Shown in pieces: positions 9,401 to 19,194 of a stretch of 64,000 nucleotides of DNA. Position numbers and translations under genes: made by a program. The stretch spans positions 1 to 64,000 of the forward strand of contig JBCBSQ010000004.1 of NCBI GenBank assembly GCA_039819085.1, given 5' to 3'. Source of the DNA: MED-G105 sp039819085 (GTDB taxonomy: Bacteria > Pseudomonadota > Alphaproteobacteria > Caulobacterales > Parvularculaceae). How positions within the stretch are numbered: position 1 is the stretch's first letter; the number at the start of each line of letters is the position of its first letter. The notes beneath the pieces were generated by a model. The model was not told where the DNA came from and ran no database searches. It saw only the letters and a program-made list of their open reading frames with translations.

Positions 9401-12400
9401 CCGGCACGCCCTTGGGCGATCCCATTGAAATCGAAGCGCTGCGACAGGCGTTTGCGGATGGTGACGCCTCCAACGGCGCAACGGCGCTCGGCGCCGCCAA
9501 AGCGAATATCGGGCACCTGGACGCGGCCGCCGGCGTCATTGGCGTCATCAAGACAGCGCTTGCGCTTTCCCGGCGAACAGTTCCGCCGCTCGCCAACTTT
9601 CGCCGTCCCAATCCCCATATCTCACTTGACGGCTCGCCATTCCGTATTCTGACGAAAGCTGAGCCATGGGAGAGCGCCGCGCCGAGGCGCGCCGGCGTTT
9701 CCTCCTTTGGCGTCGGCGGAACCAATGCGCATGTAGCGATGGAGGAAGCCCCCACCGCGTCGCACACACACGGCGCGGCAAGTGATTCATCCGCTGACAG
9801 CGCCCTACCCCATATCCTTCCTTTGTCTGCTCGGTCGCCCGACGCATTGGCCGCCATGTCGGAGCGGCTCGCAAAGTCGCTGGAGGCCGAAGACGCGCCC
9901 GCTCTCGCGGACGTCGCGCTCACGCTACAGGACGGGCGTACGGCGTTCGCGCATCGTCGCGTCATCGTCGCGCAAACTGCGCAAGGGGCGATCGCCGAAC
10001 TGCGCAAGCCGACAAGGCCCGTAACCAAAGGCGAGACCAGTCCGCCCGTCGTGTTCATGTTTCCGGGCCAGGGCGCGCAGTATCCCGGGATGGGCGCGGA
10101 TCTCTACCGCGAAGACGTCGCATTCGCCCGCACGATCGACGAGGGCGCTGATCTTCTCATCCCGATACTGAATGATGATATCCGCCGCCTGATGTTCGCC
10201 GAAGGCGAAGACATGGCCGCAGCGGCTGACGCGCTGCGCAACACGTCATATGCCCAGCCGGCGATCTTTCTGGTCTCCTACGCGCTGGCCCAGGCATGGG
10301 CCGCGCGCGGCGTGCGTCCGGACGCGTTAATCGGACATTCAATTGGCGAATTCGTCGCAGCAACCCTCGCCGGCGCGCTCGATTTCGAAAGCGCGCTGAC
10401 GCTCGTCGCCGCGCGCGGTCGATTGATGCAGGCCGCGCCGCGCGGGGTCATGCTCTCGGTGCGCGCGCCGTTGGATGACGTCCTGACGCTGGCGCCTGAA
10501 GGCGTCGATCTCGCGGCGCGCAACGCCCCGCGCCTCAATGTATTTGCAGGGCCGGACGACGCCATCGCGGCTTACGAGGCGATCCTCACTGAGAAAGGCG
10601 CCGCCTTTAAACGTCTGCATACGTCGCACGCTTTTCACTCGTCGATGATGCAGGACGCGGCCGCCGCGCTTGGCGCGGAAGCGGCCAAGGTGACCTTTGC
10701 AAAGCCGTCAATGACGTGGGCGTCATGCGTCACGGGCGGCTGGATCGGGACCTACGCCGCTCAAGATGCTGATTATTGGGCGGAACACTGCCGGACGACG
10801 GTCAACTTCGAAAAAGCGGTTGGCGCGGTCGCGGACCGCTTTCGGCGCGCTGTTTATCTCGAAGTCGGTCCGGGCCAGACGCTCAGCGCGTTTGTCGCGC
10901 AGACAATCGGCAAAGACGCCGTCGCCGCGCAGCACGCCTCGCTGCCGACTCATGAGCGCGAGGCGAGCGACCGTGAAACAATGGCCCGCGCGTTCGGCTG
11001 CCTGTGGGCGGCCGGCGTGGACATCGACTGGCGCCTCTCCCATCGCGCCGCCGGCAAACGCGTCCCCCTGCCGACTTACCCGTTCGAACGCAAACGCCAT
11101 TGGATCGACGCCCCGACGCCGACGCGCCGAAAGGCTCAAGGATCGCCGGACAGCGACCAAGGGGCGTCAGCCCTTCCAAGCAATCACATCACAGCAACCC
11201 TCCTGGAGCCCGCGGCCGCCATGTCAGACACCGCTTCGCCAGCTAACTCGAACCGCAGCGTGAGGTTGCAGGGCGCTATCTTCCAGATCCTTGAAGACGT
11301 CTCCGGCGAGACATTCGGGCCGGACGATGCGGATGCTTCGTTTCTGGAGCTTGGTTTTGATTCGCTGATGCTCAGCCAGGTGGTGCAGCGCTTCAGTCGG
11401 GAGGTGGGCGTTGAACTGACGTTCCGCCAACTGATGGCCGACTTTCCAAGCGTTATGGCTCTCGTCGCGCATCTCGATGACGTCCTGCCGCCGGAGCCGG
11501 AACCTCAGCCGCAGCCATCGCCAGCGCCTGACCAAACCACCTTCCCAACCGCCATTCAGTCAGCGCCTCAATCCCCTGCGCCGACGCCAATGCCGACGCC
11601 AGCAACCGGGCTCGCGCCGTCATCGCCCTCGAACGGCGTCGCGGGCCCAATGACGGCGGACAGCCAGAGTGTTATGCATGCGCAAACCCAGGCCATGCTT
11701 GCGCTGTTTGAATCGCAGTTGCGCACTTTGCAAGCCAGCGGCGGCGCGCAACCTGCTGAGGCGCCCCAAGCGCCGCCAGAGACAATAGCGCCAGTCGCGC
11801 CGGCCGCACACACTGCACCGACAGCAACTGAGACGCCCTCCGAAGTCGCGCCATCGCCCGCGCCAAAGCCAGCCGGCCTCATCGCGCCGGCGCGCAAGCC
11901 TGTCACCACCACAAACGTTAAAGAAAGCGGCCGCTCCCGCCTCGACCTTAATCGACGCAATCAGCAGCAGGCGGAACTGACTTCTCAGCAGCGCGCCCTT
12001 ATTGACGAGGTGTGTGCTGAGTATTCAGCGCGGTTTCCTATCTCGAAAGAGCGCGCCCAAGACCACCGCCGCGTTCTCGCCGACCCGCGGACCGCGTCGG
12101 GCTTCAGGCGGGAATGGAAGGAGCTGGTCTTTCCTGTGCTGGCCCAACGCGCCTTCGGCGCCCACATCGACGACGTGGACGGCAATCGGTTTGTCGACGT
12201 CGTAAACGGGTTTGGCCAGACCGCATTTGGCCACGCCCCCGACTTCGTCACCAAAGCGGTCGCCAAGCAGATGGAGCGGGGATTTGCGATCGGCCCGCAG
12301 GATCCTCTGGCCCATGACGTGGCGCGACGCTTTGCGCAGATGACGGAACATGAGCGTGTGACGTTCTGCAACACGGGCTCCGAAGCGGTCATGGCCGCAA

Positions 12401-15400
12401 TGCGACTGGCGCGAACCGTCACCGGGCGGGACACCATTGTGACGTTCCGTGACGATTATCACGGTCAGTTCGATGAAGTTCTCCTGAAGGGGCGACTCAG
12501 CGGCGATCCGACGGCGCTGCCCGGCGCGCCGGGCGTCCCGCGCGCCTCGGTCGCCAACATGGTGGTGCTCGGTTATGGCGCGCCCGAAGCGCTCGATTGG
12601 CTTCGCGCCAATGGCGACGAGATTGCGGCCGTTCTTGTCGAACCGATCCAGAGTCGGCGCCCCGAACTGCGCCCGCGGGCGTTCGTCGAAGAGGTGCGCC
12701 GGCTCACGACGGCCTGCGGCGCGGCCCTCATCCTCGATGAAGTGGTCACAGGCTTTCGCGTCGCGCGAGGCGGCGTACGCGAGCTTTGGGGCGTGAAGTC
12801 CGACATGACGACCTATGGCAAGATCATTGGCGGCGGCATGCCGATCGGCATGCTCGCGGGCGATGCGACATATATGGACGCCCTCGACGGCGGCCATTGG
12901 CGATATGGCGATGAGTCGATCCCGGAAACCGCGCCGACATTCTTTGCGGGCACTTTCGTTCGTCATCCCCTGACGCTCGCCGCGGCGGCGGCGGTGCTGG
13001 ATCTTCTCGAAAGCGATCAGGGTGGAGAGCTTTACGACCGCGTCGCGCCGCGCACGATGCAGCTTTTGGAGGAAATCAACGGCGTCCTCGGCGCGCGCGG
13101 CCTGCCGGCTGTCATGGAGGGATACTCCAGTTGGATCGAACCCGGCATGTGGCGTCTTGATCCGTATGCCTCTTTAATCTATCCGATCATGCGGCTTAAC
13201 GGCGTCCACTGCCTCGATGGCTACGCCTGGTTCTTTACGACCGCGCACCAGGAGGCGGAGTTCCGCAAGGTGGCTGACGCCTTCACGTCAAGCCTCGACC
13301 GCATGCTCGACGCCGGCTTTTTCACTGACCAGATCGACGCTGTCGCGCGCGCGCCTGAGCAGGAGACAGCAGCGGCCGCGACGCCCCGCCCGGCGGCTTC
13401 CCGCACGGCGACGCTCAGCACGGCGACAAGCGGCCCTGTCCGGGTCCCTCTCACCGAGCCCCAGAAAGAAGTCTGGATGGCCGCGCAATTGAGCGACGAG
13501 GCCTCCGGCGTCTTTATCGAAGCCGCGTCGCTAAGCTTCGATGGCGAACTTGATCGCGACGCCCTTGAAGCCGCTCTTAACGAGGCGATCGCCCGACACG
13601 ATGCCCTGCGCGCCCGCTTCTCCCGCGATGGCGCGCATATGGAGATCCTTCCCAGCCTCACAGTCAGTCTTGATCTTCAGGACACGGACGCGCACGGACT
13701 TGAGGCAATGATCGAAGACGACGCGCGCGCGCCGTTTGACCTCGTGAATGGACCTCTCCTGCGCGCCAGGCTCGCGCGCCTTGCGCCTCAGCGCCACGTC
13801 CTCATCTTAACGTGCCACCACATCATCTGCGATGGCTGGTCCACCGGCGTCCTAATCGACGACCTCGCCGCCCTCTACAATGCGCGCATGCAAGGCGAGG
13901 CGGCCGACTTGCCGCCCGCCGCGAGCTTTGCGGCCTACGCCGAGTCTGAGGCGTCGGACGCGCCCGCCCCGCAGAGCCTCGACTTCTGGCGAACCCGTCT
14001 CAGTGAGCCGCCTGCACAGCCGGACCTGCCGACCGACGCGCCACGTCCGGAACGGCGCAGCTTCCATGGCGCAACGCATGTCCATGAAATTTCCGCTGAT
14101 CGCGCGAAGGCGCTGAAACGCGCGGCCGGCCGCGCCGGCGCGACGCTCTTCGCGGCGATGAGCGGCGCCCTCGCCCAACTCATCGGACGCCTCAGCGGCG
14201 CCGAGGAAGTGGTTCTCGCCTCCCCGACGGCGGGCCAGACGCTTCTTCCAGACGGCCAACTCGTCGGGCATTGCGTCAATCTCCTGCCATTGCGCTTGCC
14301 GGCGAAGAGCAAGGCGAGCGTCGGCGACTACCTGAAGGCCGTGGCGAACGACACGCTCGATGCGTTCGATCACCGCGACGTCACCTATGGCACGATCCTG
14401 CGCAATCTCGACCTGGCGGGCGACCTGAACCGGCAACCGCTCACGGAAATTCAATTCAACCTCGATCAGCAGCCGGATGATTTTGGATTTGCCGGTCTTC
14501 GCACCGGCCTTTCAGCCAACCCCCGCGCCTTCGCGAATTTCGACCTCATCTTCAACATCACCGAGAGCCCGGAAGGCCTGCGGATCGACCTCACCTACAA
14601 CACGGATATCTTCAACAGCGACACGATAAAGCGTTGGTGCGCGCACTATGAGACGTTGCTCAACGGATTCGCAGGCGATCCGGCGGCGCCTGTGGATGAG
14701 CTGGAGATCATGACGCCGGACGAAGCGCGCAAGGTGGCCGCCTTGCGAAACGATACGGCGACGGATCTCCCGACTGACGAAACCGGCGCGCCTCTCAATG
14801 TCGTCAGTCTCATTGCGGCTCAAGCCGCGGCCCGACCCGACAAGGTGTGCGCGGAAGACGACCACAGCGAGCTTACATATGCGGAGTTGGCGCGGCAGAG
14901 CGACAGCCTCGCCGCACACATACAGTCAAAAACGCCGCATCCTGGCGCGCGCGTCGCCGTCATGGTGGAGCGGTCCGTTGCGTTGCCTGTAGCGCTGCTC
15001 GCTGTTCTGAAGGCGGGCTGCGCGTACGTGCCGCTCGATCCAGGTCACCCGACGGCCCGGCTCCAATCGATCCTTAAAGCGGCCAAGGTCGACGCGGTGC
15101 TTCATAGCGGCGCCGCTCCCGCCGCGGCGGAAGGCGTCGACGCAGCGCTCATCGATCTTGAGGAAGGACGCATCGGCGGCGGCGCGCCAGTCGTCCGCCC
15201 ACAAACCGAAGATGACCCGACCGCCTACGTCATCTTTACGTCCGGCTCAACGGGAAAGCCGAAGGGCGTTGAGATTTGCGCGCAGGCGATGACGAATTTT
15301 CTCACGTCGATGGCGCGCACTCCCGGATTTACTGAAGAAGACGCCATTCTCTCGGTGACGACGGTGTCATTCGATATTGCGGCCCTTGAATTGTTCCTGC

Positions 15401-16617
15401 CCCTGATTGCTGGCGGCAAGACGGTGATCGCTTCAACGGAGGCGGTGCAGAGCGGTTTTGAGATTGTCGAGCGGCTGTCGCGGGGCGACATCACGGTCAT
15501 GCAGGCGACGCCGACGCTCTGGCGCATGATGCTGGAGGCGGGTTTCCGGCCTTCGTCCAAGTTGCGCATCCTTACCGGCGGCGAAGCGACGCCGCGCGAC
15601 CTCGCCGACCGACTGCTCGCCGATGGCGCGGAAGTCTGGAACATGTATGGCCCGACGGAGACCACGATCTGGTCCGCCTGCGGAAAGATCGGCCGCGGCG
15701 CGATCAATATTGGCGCGCCGATCGCCAACACGAGCCTGCATGTGCTGGACGAAAATGACAGACTGGCGCCGATCGGCGTCGTTGGCGAACTGAACATTGG
15801 CGGGCTAGGGCTCGCCAAAGGTTACTTCGATCGGCCGGATCTCACCGGAGCGGCGTTTCGACCGGTTGAAACGCCCGATGGACGGCGCGAACGGCTTTAT
15901 CGAACCGGCGATCTCGCGGTGCGCCGGCCCGACGGCGCCATTCGGGTGCTCGGCCGACGCGACGGACAAATCAAGTTGCGGGGTTTCCGGATTGAACTCG
16001 GCGACATCGAAGCGGCGATGCGCGGCGCGGCCGGGGTCGCCGACGCGGCGGCCGCGCTGCGCGATGGACCGACTGGGCCCTCGATCGTCGGCTATTATGT
16101 TCCTGACGGGAGCCTTCCCGCCGCCGCGCCCGACGCGATCGCCGCCCACCTCGCCAGCCGTCTGCCGGCCTATATGGTTCCCACACGCTGGAAAGAAATG
16201 GCGTCTCTGCCGCAGACCATGAACGCGAAACTCGACCGCAAGCGGCTGCCGGACCCTGATCCGCCGACCGCGGCATTGGCGAGCGCGACGCCTGTCCGCG
16301 TTGTCGAAGCGCCCGATGGGTCATTGGAGCGGACCATCCATGACATCTGGGCGGAGTTTCTCGGCGTCGAACGCGTTTCAACGACAGCGACGCTCTTTGA
16401 ACTGGGCGTCGACTCGCTGACGGTGTTCCGGATCGCGGCGCGCATGCTTGAACGCGGCCTGGAACTTGACGCCCGCGACCTCTTCAAGCACCCGTCGATC
16501 CGGGATCTCGCCGCCTACGCCGCGTCGCGCGCGCCAAACGAAAGCCGGAAGGCCGCCGCGCCTAGCCTCTCCGCTTACCGCCGCGGCGCGCGACGTGAGG
16601 AGGCGCGCGCGTCATGA
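6412..16617 (+). CDS. Hybrid NRPS-PKS, A-T-KS-AT-ACP-AMT-C-A-T
   Basis: Residues are numbered from the TTG at 6412; an ATG at 6463 (residue 18) is an alternative start. Order of domains: adenylation A1 (27-560, FTSGTTGRPKG); carrier T1 (Ser616 in LGGTS); ketosynthase (683-1115, Cys859, His995, His1035); acyltransferase (1213-1530, Ser1310 in GHSIG, HAFH 1406-1409, a malonyl-CoA signature); ACP (Ser1651 in LGFDSL); Pro/Ala-rich linker; class III aminotransferase (1857-2307, PLP Lys2137 in TYGKIIGGGMPIG); condensation (2342-2770, HHIICDG 2469-2475); adenylation A2 (2797-3282, FTSGSTGKPKG); carrier T2 (Ser3335 in LGVDSL). There is no KR, DH or TE. The KS-AT-ACP-AMT order matches the beta-amino acid module of mycosubtilin/iturin synthetases. 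My alignment of A2 gives code DILQLGMIW, close to glycine; A1 reads about DAQDIGAVT, amide/acid-like and weak. It overlaps the next NRPS gene by ATGA. Confidence 0.93.
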   Translation: MTANLNAFWRLCELAAIMNVQKDAPWRTPNAGDHAIFDPALTILDCFLAQVVTRSEKTAVIEGQQRVSYEALADRASVFATILAQAGVEKGDRVGVLAGRDVDSIAAQLGILALGGVFTPLDPGNPVAHLKSVVQELAPKVIVDLSCETNLARRLLGDAGAIISRPAISRPEWRPGDDANSLATYANQNRCDAGDPAMILFTSGTTGRPKGVVLPHRAITRLVRAQHFADLGPDLVSLNAAAPAFDACIQQVCSAILNGGAVAIVPGGTPSIDAIADAALAANATIIDLTPGMFNLLVELRMDALKGVAHVICGGDVMSESHARQYMAACPKGRLINAYGPTENGVTSTFFTLDQTWTEGPAPIGRAIAHDHALVLDDNLRPIAAGEIGQLAVGGPGLAIGYFKRPALTAEKFVDVGEVGARRRVYLTGDLARDRGDGVLMFHGRVDRQVKINGHRVELDAVEHALRDDPDVADGAVLCVASPAGAKRLVAVARPAAHCVGADGEDPGEPILSRLREALPGAMVPTAIFLRDELPMTASDKIDRRRLEAELDASRNSAVSDQNSADSHNSIAEQYSDPEITAPTAIGSVVREVWSQVLGLRSAPDDRSFFDLGGTSLQLVEAHARLQVALDRKIEIARLFEKPKLKDLIAWLETDATSDANVAQKAARLTAGAGARNNPKESGVAIVGMAARIPGVADLEEFWRAVVDGRNLIEPIPHHQLEDNFTDEERARPNYVPVRPSLKDADMFDADFFGMFAREAALTDPQHRVFLEICWEAFENAGIDPTKAPGAVGVFAGASNSTYLLNNVLADRAAIDEYVSTYQLGDVARCSGAQLDSLATRVSYKLGLTGPALGLSTACATSLTAVALACDTLTAGRCDAALAGGVSISFPQARGYFHQDGGMASADGVCRPFDADANGTVFGHGAGVVLLRRLEDALADDQTIYAVIKGAGQSNDGADRMSFTAPSVAGQAKAVRAAMDAAGFEPATIGYVECHGTGTPLGDPIEIEALRQAFADGDASNGATALGAAKANIGHLDAAAGVIGVIKTALALSRRTVPPLANFRRPNPHISLDGSPFRILTKAEPWESAAPRRAGVSSFGVGGTNAHVAMEEAPTASHTHGAASDSSADSALPHILPLSARSPDALAAMSERLAKSLEAEDAPALADVALTLQDGRTAFAHRRVIVAQTAQGAIAELRKPTRPVTKGETSPPVVFMFPGQGAQYPGMGADLYREDVAFARTIDEGADLLIPILNDDIRRLMFAEGEDMAAAADALRNTSYAQPAIFLVSYALAQAWAARGVRPDALIGHSIGEFVAATLAGALDFESALTLVAARGRLMQAAPRGVMLSVRAPLDDVLTLAPEGVDLAARNAPRLNVFAGPDDAIAAYEAILTEKGAAFKRLHTSHAFHSSMMQDAAAALGAEAAKVTFAKPSMTWASCVTGGWIGTYAAQDADYWAEHCRTTVNFEKAVGAVADRFRRAVYLEVGPGQTLSAFVAQTIGKDAVAAQHASLPTHEREASDRETMARAFGCLWAAGVDIDWRLSHRAAGKRVPLPTYPFERKRHWIDAPTPTRRKAQGSPDSDQGASALPSNHITATLLEPAAAMSDTASPANSNRSVRLQGAIFQILEDVSGETFGPDDADASFLELGFDSLMLSQVVQRFSREVGVELTFRQLMADFPSVMALVAHLDDVLPPEPEPQPQPSPAPDQTTFPTAIQSAPQSPAPTPMPTPATGLAPSSPSNGVAGPMTADSQSVMHAQTQAMLALFESQLRTLQASGGAQPAEAPQAPPETIAPVAPAAHTAPTATETPSEVAPSPAPKPAGLIAPARKPVTTTNVKESGRSRLDLNRRNQQQAELTSQQRALIDEVCAEYSARFPISKERAQDHRRVLADPRTASGFRREWKELVFPVLAQRAFGAHIDDVDGNRFVDVVNGFGQTAFGHAPDFVTKAVAKQMERGFAIGPQDPLAHDVARRFAQMTEHERVTFCNTGSEAVMAAMRLARTVTGRDTIVTFRDDYHGQFDEVLLKGRLSGDPTALPGAPGVPRASVANMVVLGYGAPEALDWLRANGDEIAAVLVEPIQSRRPELRPRAFVEEVRRLTTACGAALILDEVVTGFRVARGGVRELWGVKSDMTTYGKIIGGGMPIGMLAGDATYMDALDGGHWRYGDESIPETAPTFFAGTFVRHPLTLAAAAAVLDLLESDQGGELYDRVAPRTMQLLEEINGVLGARGLPAVMEGYSSWIEPGMWRLDPYASLIYPIMRLNGVHCLDGYAWFFTTAHQEAEFRKVADAFTSSLDRMLDAGFFTDQIDAVARAPEQETAAAATPRPAASRTATLSTATSGPVRVPLTEPQKEVWMAAQLSDEASGVFIEAASLSFDGELDRDALEAALNEAIARHDALRARFSRDGAHMEILPSLTVSLDLQDTDAHGLEAMIEDDARAPFDLVNGPLLRARLARLAPQRHVLILTCHHIICDGWSTGVLIDDLAALYNARMQGEAADLPPAASFAAYAESEASDAPAPQSLDFWRTRLSEPPAQPDLPTDAPRPERRSFHGATHVHEISADRAKALKRAAGRAGATLFAAMSGALAQLIGRLSGAEEVVLASPTAGQTLLPDGQLVGHCVNLLPLRLPAKSKASVGDYLKAVANDTLDAFDHRDVTYGTILRNLDLAGDLNRQPLTEIQFNLDQQPDDFGFAGLRTGLSANPRAFANFDLIFNITESPEGLRIDLTYNTDIFNSDTIKRWCAHYETLLNGFAGDPAAPVDELEIMTPDEARKVAALRNDTATDLPTDETGAPLNVVSLIAAQAAARPDKVCAEDDHSELTYAELARQSDSLAAHIQSKTPHPGARVAVMVERSVALPVALLAVLKAGCAYVPLDPGHPTARLQSILKAAKVDAVLHSGAAPAAAEGVDAALIDLEEGRIGGGAPVVRPQTEDDPTAYVIFTSGSTGKPKGVEICAQAMTNFLTSMARTPGFTEEDAILSVTTVSFDIAALELFLPLIAGGKTVIASTEAVQSGFEIVERLSRGDITVMQATPTLWRMMLEAGFRPSSKLRILTGGEATPRDLADRLLADGAEVWNMYGPTETTIWSACGKIGRGAINIGAPIANTSLHVLDENDRLAPIGVVGELNIGGLGLAKGYFDRPDLTGAAFRPVETPDGRRERLYRTGDLAVRRPDGAIRVLGRRDGQIKLRGFRIELGDIEAAMRGAAGVADAAAALRDGPTGPSIVGYYVPDGSLPAAAPDAIAAHLASRLPAYMVPTRWKEMASLPQTMNAKLDRKRLPDPDPPTAALASATPVRVVEAPDGSLERTIHDIWAEFLGVERVSTTATLFELGVDSLTVFRIAARMLERGLELDARDLFKHPSIRDLAAYAASRAPNESRKAAAPSLSAYRRGARREEARAS

Positions 16618-19172
16618 CGTCGACACACAACGAGTCCGGCGGGGCTGTCGCGGCTGCGCCGCAATTCCGCTTTCCCGCCACCCCGGCGCAGGCGCATATC
16701 TGGTTCCTGGAGCAGCTGTCGACCGGCGGGGCCGCAATGAACGTCGCGGTGCGGTGGGAGATCAGAGGCGTCGTCCGTGACGAAACGATCAGACGGGCGT
16801 TCAACCTGATTATCTCGCGCCACGAAATCCTCAGGACACGGTTCGTCGAAATCGACGGCCAACCGACTCAGGAAGTGATGCCGAGCGCCGAGCTGAAACT
16901 CGCTCATGTCGACATCCGAACAACGCCGATCGAAACCCAAGCTGAGCGGATCGACGCCATCGCCGTCGAAGACTCGGCCCAGCCGTTTGACATGGAGAGC
17001 GCGCCGCTCATTCGCGCAACCCTTGTGCGGATGGCCGCTGACTGCGCCATGCTCCTGATCACGGCGCACCACAGCGTCTTTGACGGGTTTTCAATCGGCG
17101 TTCTAGGCGACGAGTTCGGAACGGCGGTCGAAGCGCTCGAGGCCGGCCGGTCGCCGAGCCTGTCGGAATTGCCTCTCCAGTTCGGGGACTACGCGCTATG
17201 GCAGCGCGATTACTTGAAAAGCGACGCGCTTCGCGAAGATCTTAACTACTGGATCGGCGAGCTAAAAGGCGCTCCCTATTTCGAAGTAGAGCCTGATTTT
17301 CCGCGCCCGCCCGCCAAGACTTACGCGGGCGCGGAGGCGAACCTCGACCTGCCGCCGGCGTTCGCCGAGAGGCTTGAGTCAACAGCCTGCGACGCGGGCC
17401 TTACCGGCTTCGCCTATGCGGCGGCGATCCTGAGCGCAATGCTCCATCGTACAACTGCCGCGGAAGATATCGTCTTCGGCACGCACGTCGCGGGCCGCAA
17501 TGAGGTCGACCTTGAGACGATGATCGGCGTCCTCGTGAACAGCCTCATCCTCCGTATACCGTCGACCTCCCGCAAACCGATTCGCGAACACGCGCGCGCA
17601 GTCGGCGGCATCGTCAAGCGCGCTCTCGTTCATTCGGACATTCCATTTGAAACACTGGTCGAAGCCTTAAATCCGCCGCGCGACCGCGCCCGGACGCCAA
17701 TCGTATCGGTCACGTTCGACTATCAGCGGACGACGTTTCTTCAAAACCGAAAGTATGACGGATTTGAATTGATCAGCAGGCCGTCCCATTCGCCAGGCGC
17801 GGTCTTCGACTTGAATTTTGCGATCATTGCCCGGCCCGACTTGTGCCGACTATCCGTGCAGTACGACACGTCTCTATTCACAGACGAGACCGCGAACGCG
17901 CTTCTCCGGCGGCTCGCGACGTCTTTTGAGGTCGCTTTCGACAATCCCGGCGCGCTGATCGGCGACCTGCCAGTCCCACAAGCATCCATCGCGTCAGACG
18001 CGGCGCGACCGTCGGCCGACCTGCGGCGGACGGCGTCACCGATCAGTCGCGAGGAAGCGCCATCAAGCGCTCCCCGACCTCCGTCATCGCTGGACCGCCT
18101 CGCTGATATCTGGGGAGAGGTCCTCGGGCGTATTCCTGACCAATGCGACGGAGACTTCTTTGCCCTCGGCGGCCACTCACTGCTGGTCGTGAGAATGCTG
18201 GCGAAAGTGCGCCAGACGTTCGACGTTAAACTGTCGCTCGCGGAGTTTATCGCCGACCCCACCCTCACGGCCTGCGCCCTCCTCATCGACAAAGCTCTCA
18301 CCAAGGACACGGCGGCGCATGAAGGCGGGCTCACCGAGCCCACCTGGCGGCTTACAAGCCTGAAGAACGGGGCGCCGGACGGTCCCGTCATCGTTACTGT
18401 CAATCATCCGCTATTGTATTACGGCGCGCGCGAACGATTTGGCGCCGACGCCGCAATCGTGAACATTCATATTCCGGATACGGAGGCAATCGAAAGACAG
18501 GCGGACAAGTCGATCGACGAGATCGTCTGCGAAGCGCGTGACGTATTGCTGCAAAGCTATCACGGGCGTCAGCTGGCCGTGCTGGGACTTTGCGCCAATG
18601 GCCGCGTTTCCTATCGGCTTGCCCAATTGCTTCGAGAGGCTGGCGAGACCGTCGTCCAACTCGCGATGATCGACGCCTGGGCCCCGCGCACCCTGGATCG
18701 AAGCGGGCCGATCGCGCGTTTGACTGAGAAGTGGACGCTGCGTCGTCGACGCTGGTCGTACTACGCGCGCCAAATGTTCGATGGGGAAATCACCCTGGTG
18801 AATTTTCTCTCGCGCAACAATGCGTTCGCGAAAATATCGCGGCGCATCGGCGTGCTGGCGTCGCCTCAGGAGGAGGAAGTGTTCGTTGAGGCGGTGATTG
18901 AGCATCTAATGCTTAAGTGTCGCGAACTCGAGCGCGCGCCCTACGACGGCGAAGCCATTCTCTTCTGCAGCGGCGCCTCCACCGACGCTGCGAAAGAAGA
19001 GAGATTCGGCTGGGACGGCGTTTTACGCGATGATACGCCGATATTCGCGATCCACGGCTGGCATGAAGACGCGCTATTGCAAGCGGGTCTTGAAAAGCTC
19101 GCCAGGATCCTCCGTCTACGGCTCGGCGAGCCGCCCGAAGCGCTCCGTCGGGAAGGTTCGTCTACATCCTAA
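16614..19172 (+). CDS. Terminal NRPS protein C-T-TE without an adenylation domain
   Basis: The start ATG overlaps the synthetase stop (ATGA), so it is the second gene of the same operon. In 852 residues I see a condensation domain (about 18-445, HHSVFDG at 152-158), a carrier domain (about 490-560, Ser522 in LGGHSL) and a thioesterase-like alpha/beta hydrolase (about 575-840). The thioesterase has Cys660 in GLCANG where most have serine, with Asp687 (MIDAW) and His817 (GWHEDALL) as likely partners. No adenylation domain lies between C and T, so this carrier must be loaded in trans, or the condensation domain passes the chain to an unusual nucleophile. Family knowledge: Cys-TEs occur in some NRPS, for example those forming strained or ester products. 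Release by hydrolysis, cyclisation or transfer cannot be told from sequence. Confidence 0.9.
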   Translation: MTSTHNESGGAVAAAPQFRFPATPAQAHIWFLEQLSTGGAAMNVAVRWEIRGVVRDETIRRAFNLIISRHEILRTRFVEIDGQPTQEVMPSAELKLAHVDIRTTPIETQAERIDAIAVEDSAQPFDMESAPLIRATLVRMAADCAMLLITAHHSVFDGFSIGVLGDEFGTAVEALEAGRSPSLSELPLQFGDYALWQRDYLKSDALREDLNYWIGELKGAPYFEVEPDFPRPPAKTYAGAEANLDLPPAFAERLESTACDAGLTGFAYAAAILSAMLHRTTAAEDIVFGTHVAGRNEVDLETMIGVLVNSLILRIPSTSRKPIREHARAVGGIVKRALVHSDIPFETLVEALNPPRDRARTPIVSVTFDYQRTTFLQNRKYDGFELISRPSHSPGAVFDLNFAIIARPDLCRLSVQYDTSLFTDETANALLRRLATSFEVAFDNPGALIGDLPVPQASIASDAARPSADLRRTASPISREEAPSSAPRPPSSLDRLADIWGEVLGRIPDQCDGDFFALGGHSLLVVRMLAKVRQTFDVKLSLAEFIADPTLTACALLIDKALTKDTAAHEGGLTEPTWRLTSLKNGAPDGPVIVTVNHPLLYYGARERFGADAAIVNIHIPDTEAIERQADKSIDEIVCEARDVLLQSYHGRQLAVLGLCANGRVSYRLAQLLREAGETVVQLAMIDAWAPRTLDRSGPIARLTEKWTLRRRRWSYYARQMFDGEITLVNFLSRNNAFAKISRRIGVLASPQEEEVFVEAVIEHLMLKCRELERAPYDGEAILFCSGASTDAAKEERFGWDGVLRDDTPIFAIHGWHEDALLQAGLEKLARILRLRLGEPPEALRREGSSTS

Positions 19173-19194
19173 TAGGTCCTAAAGCCTTAGCCGC

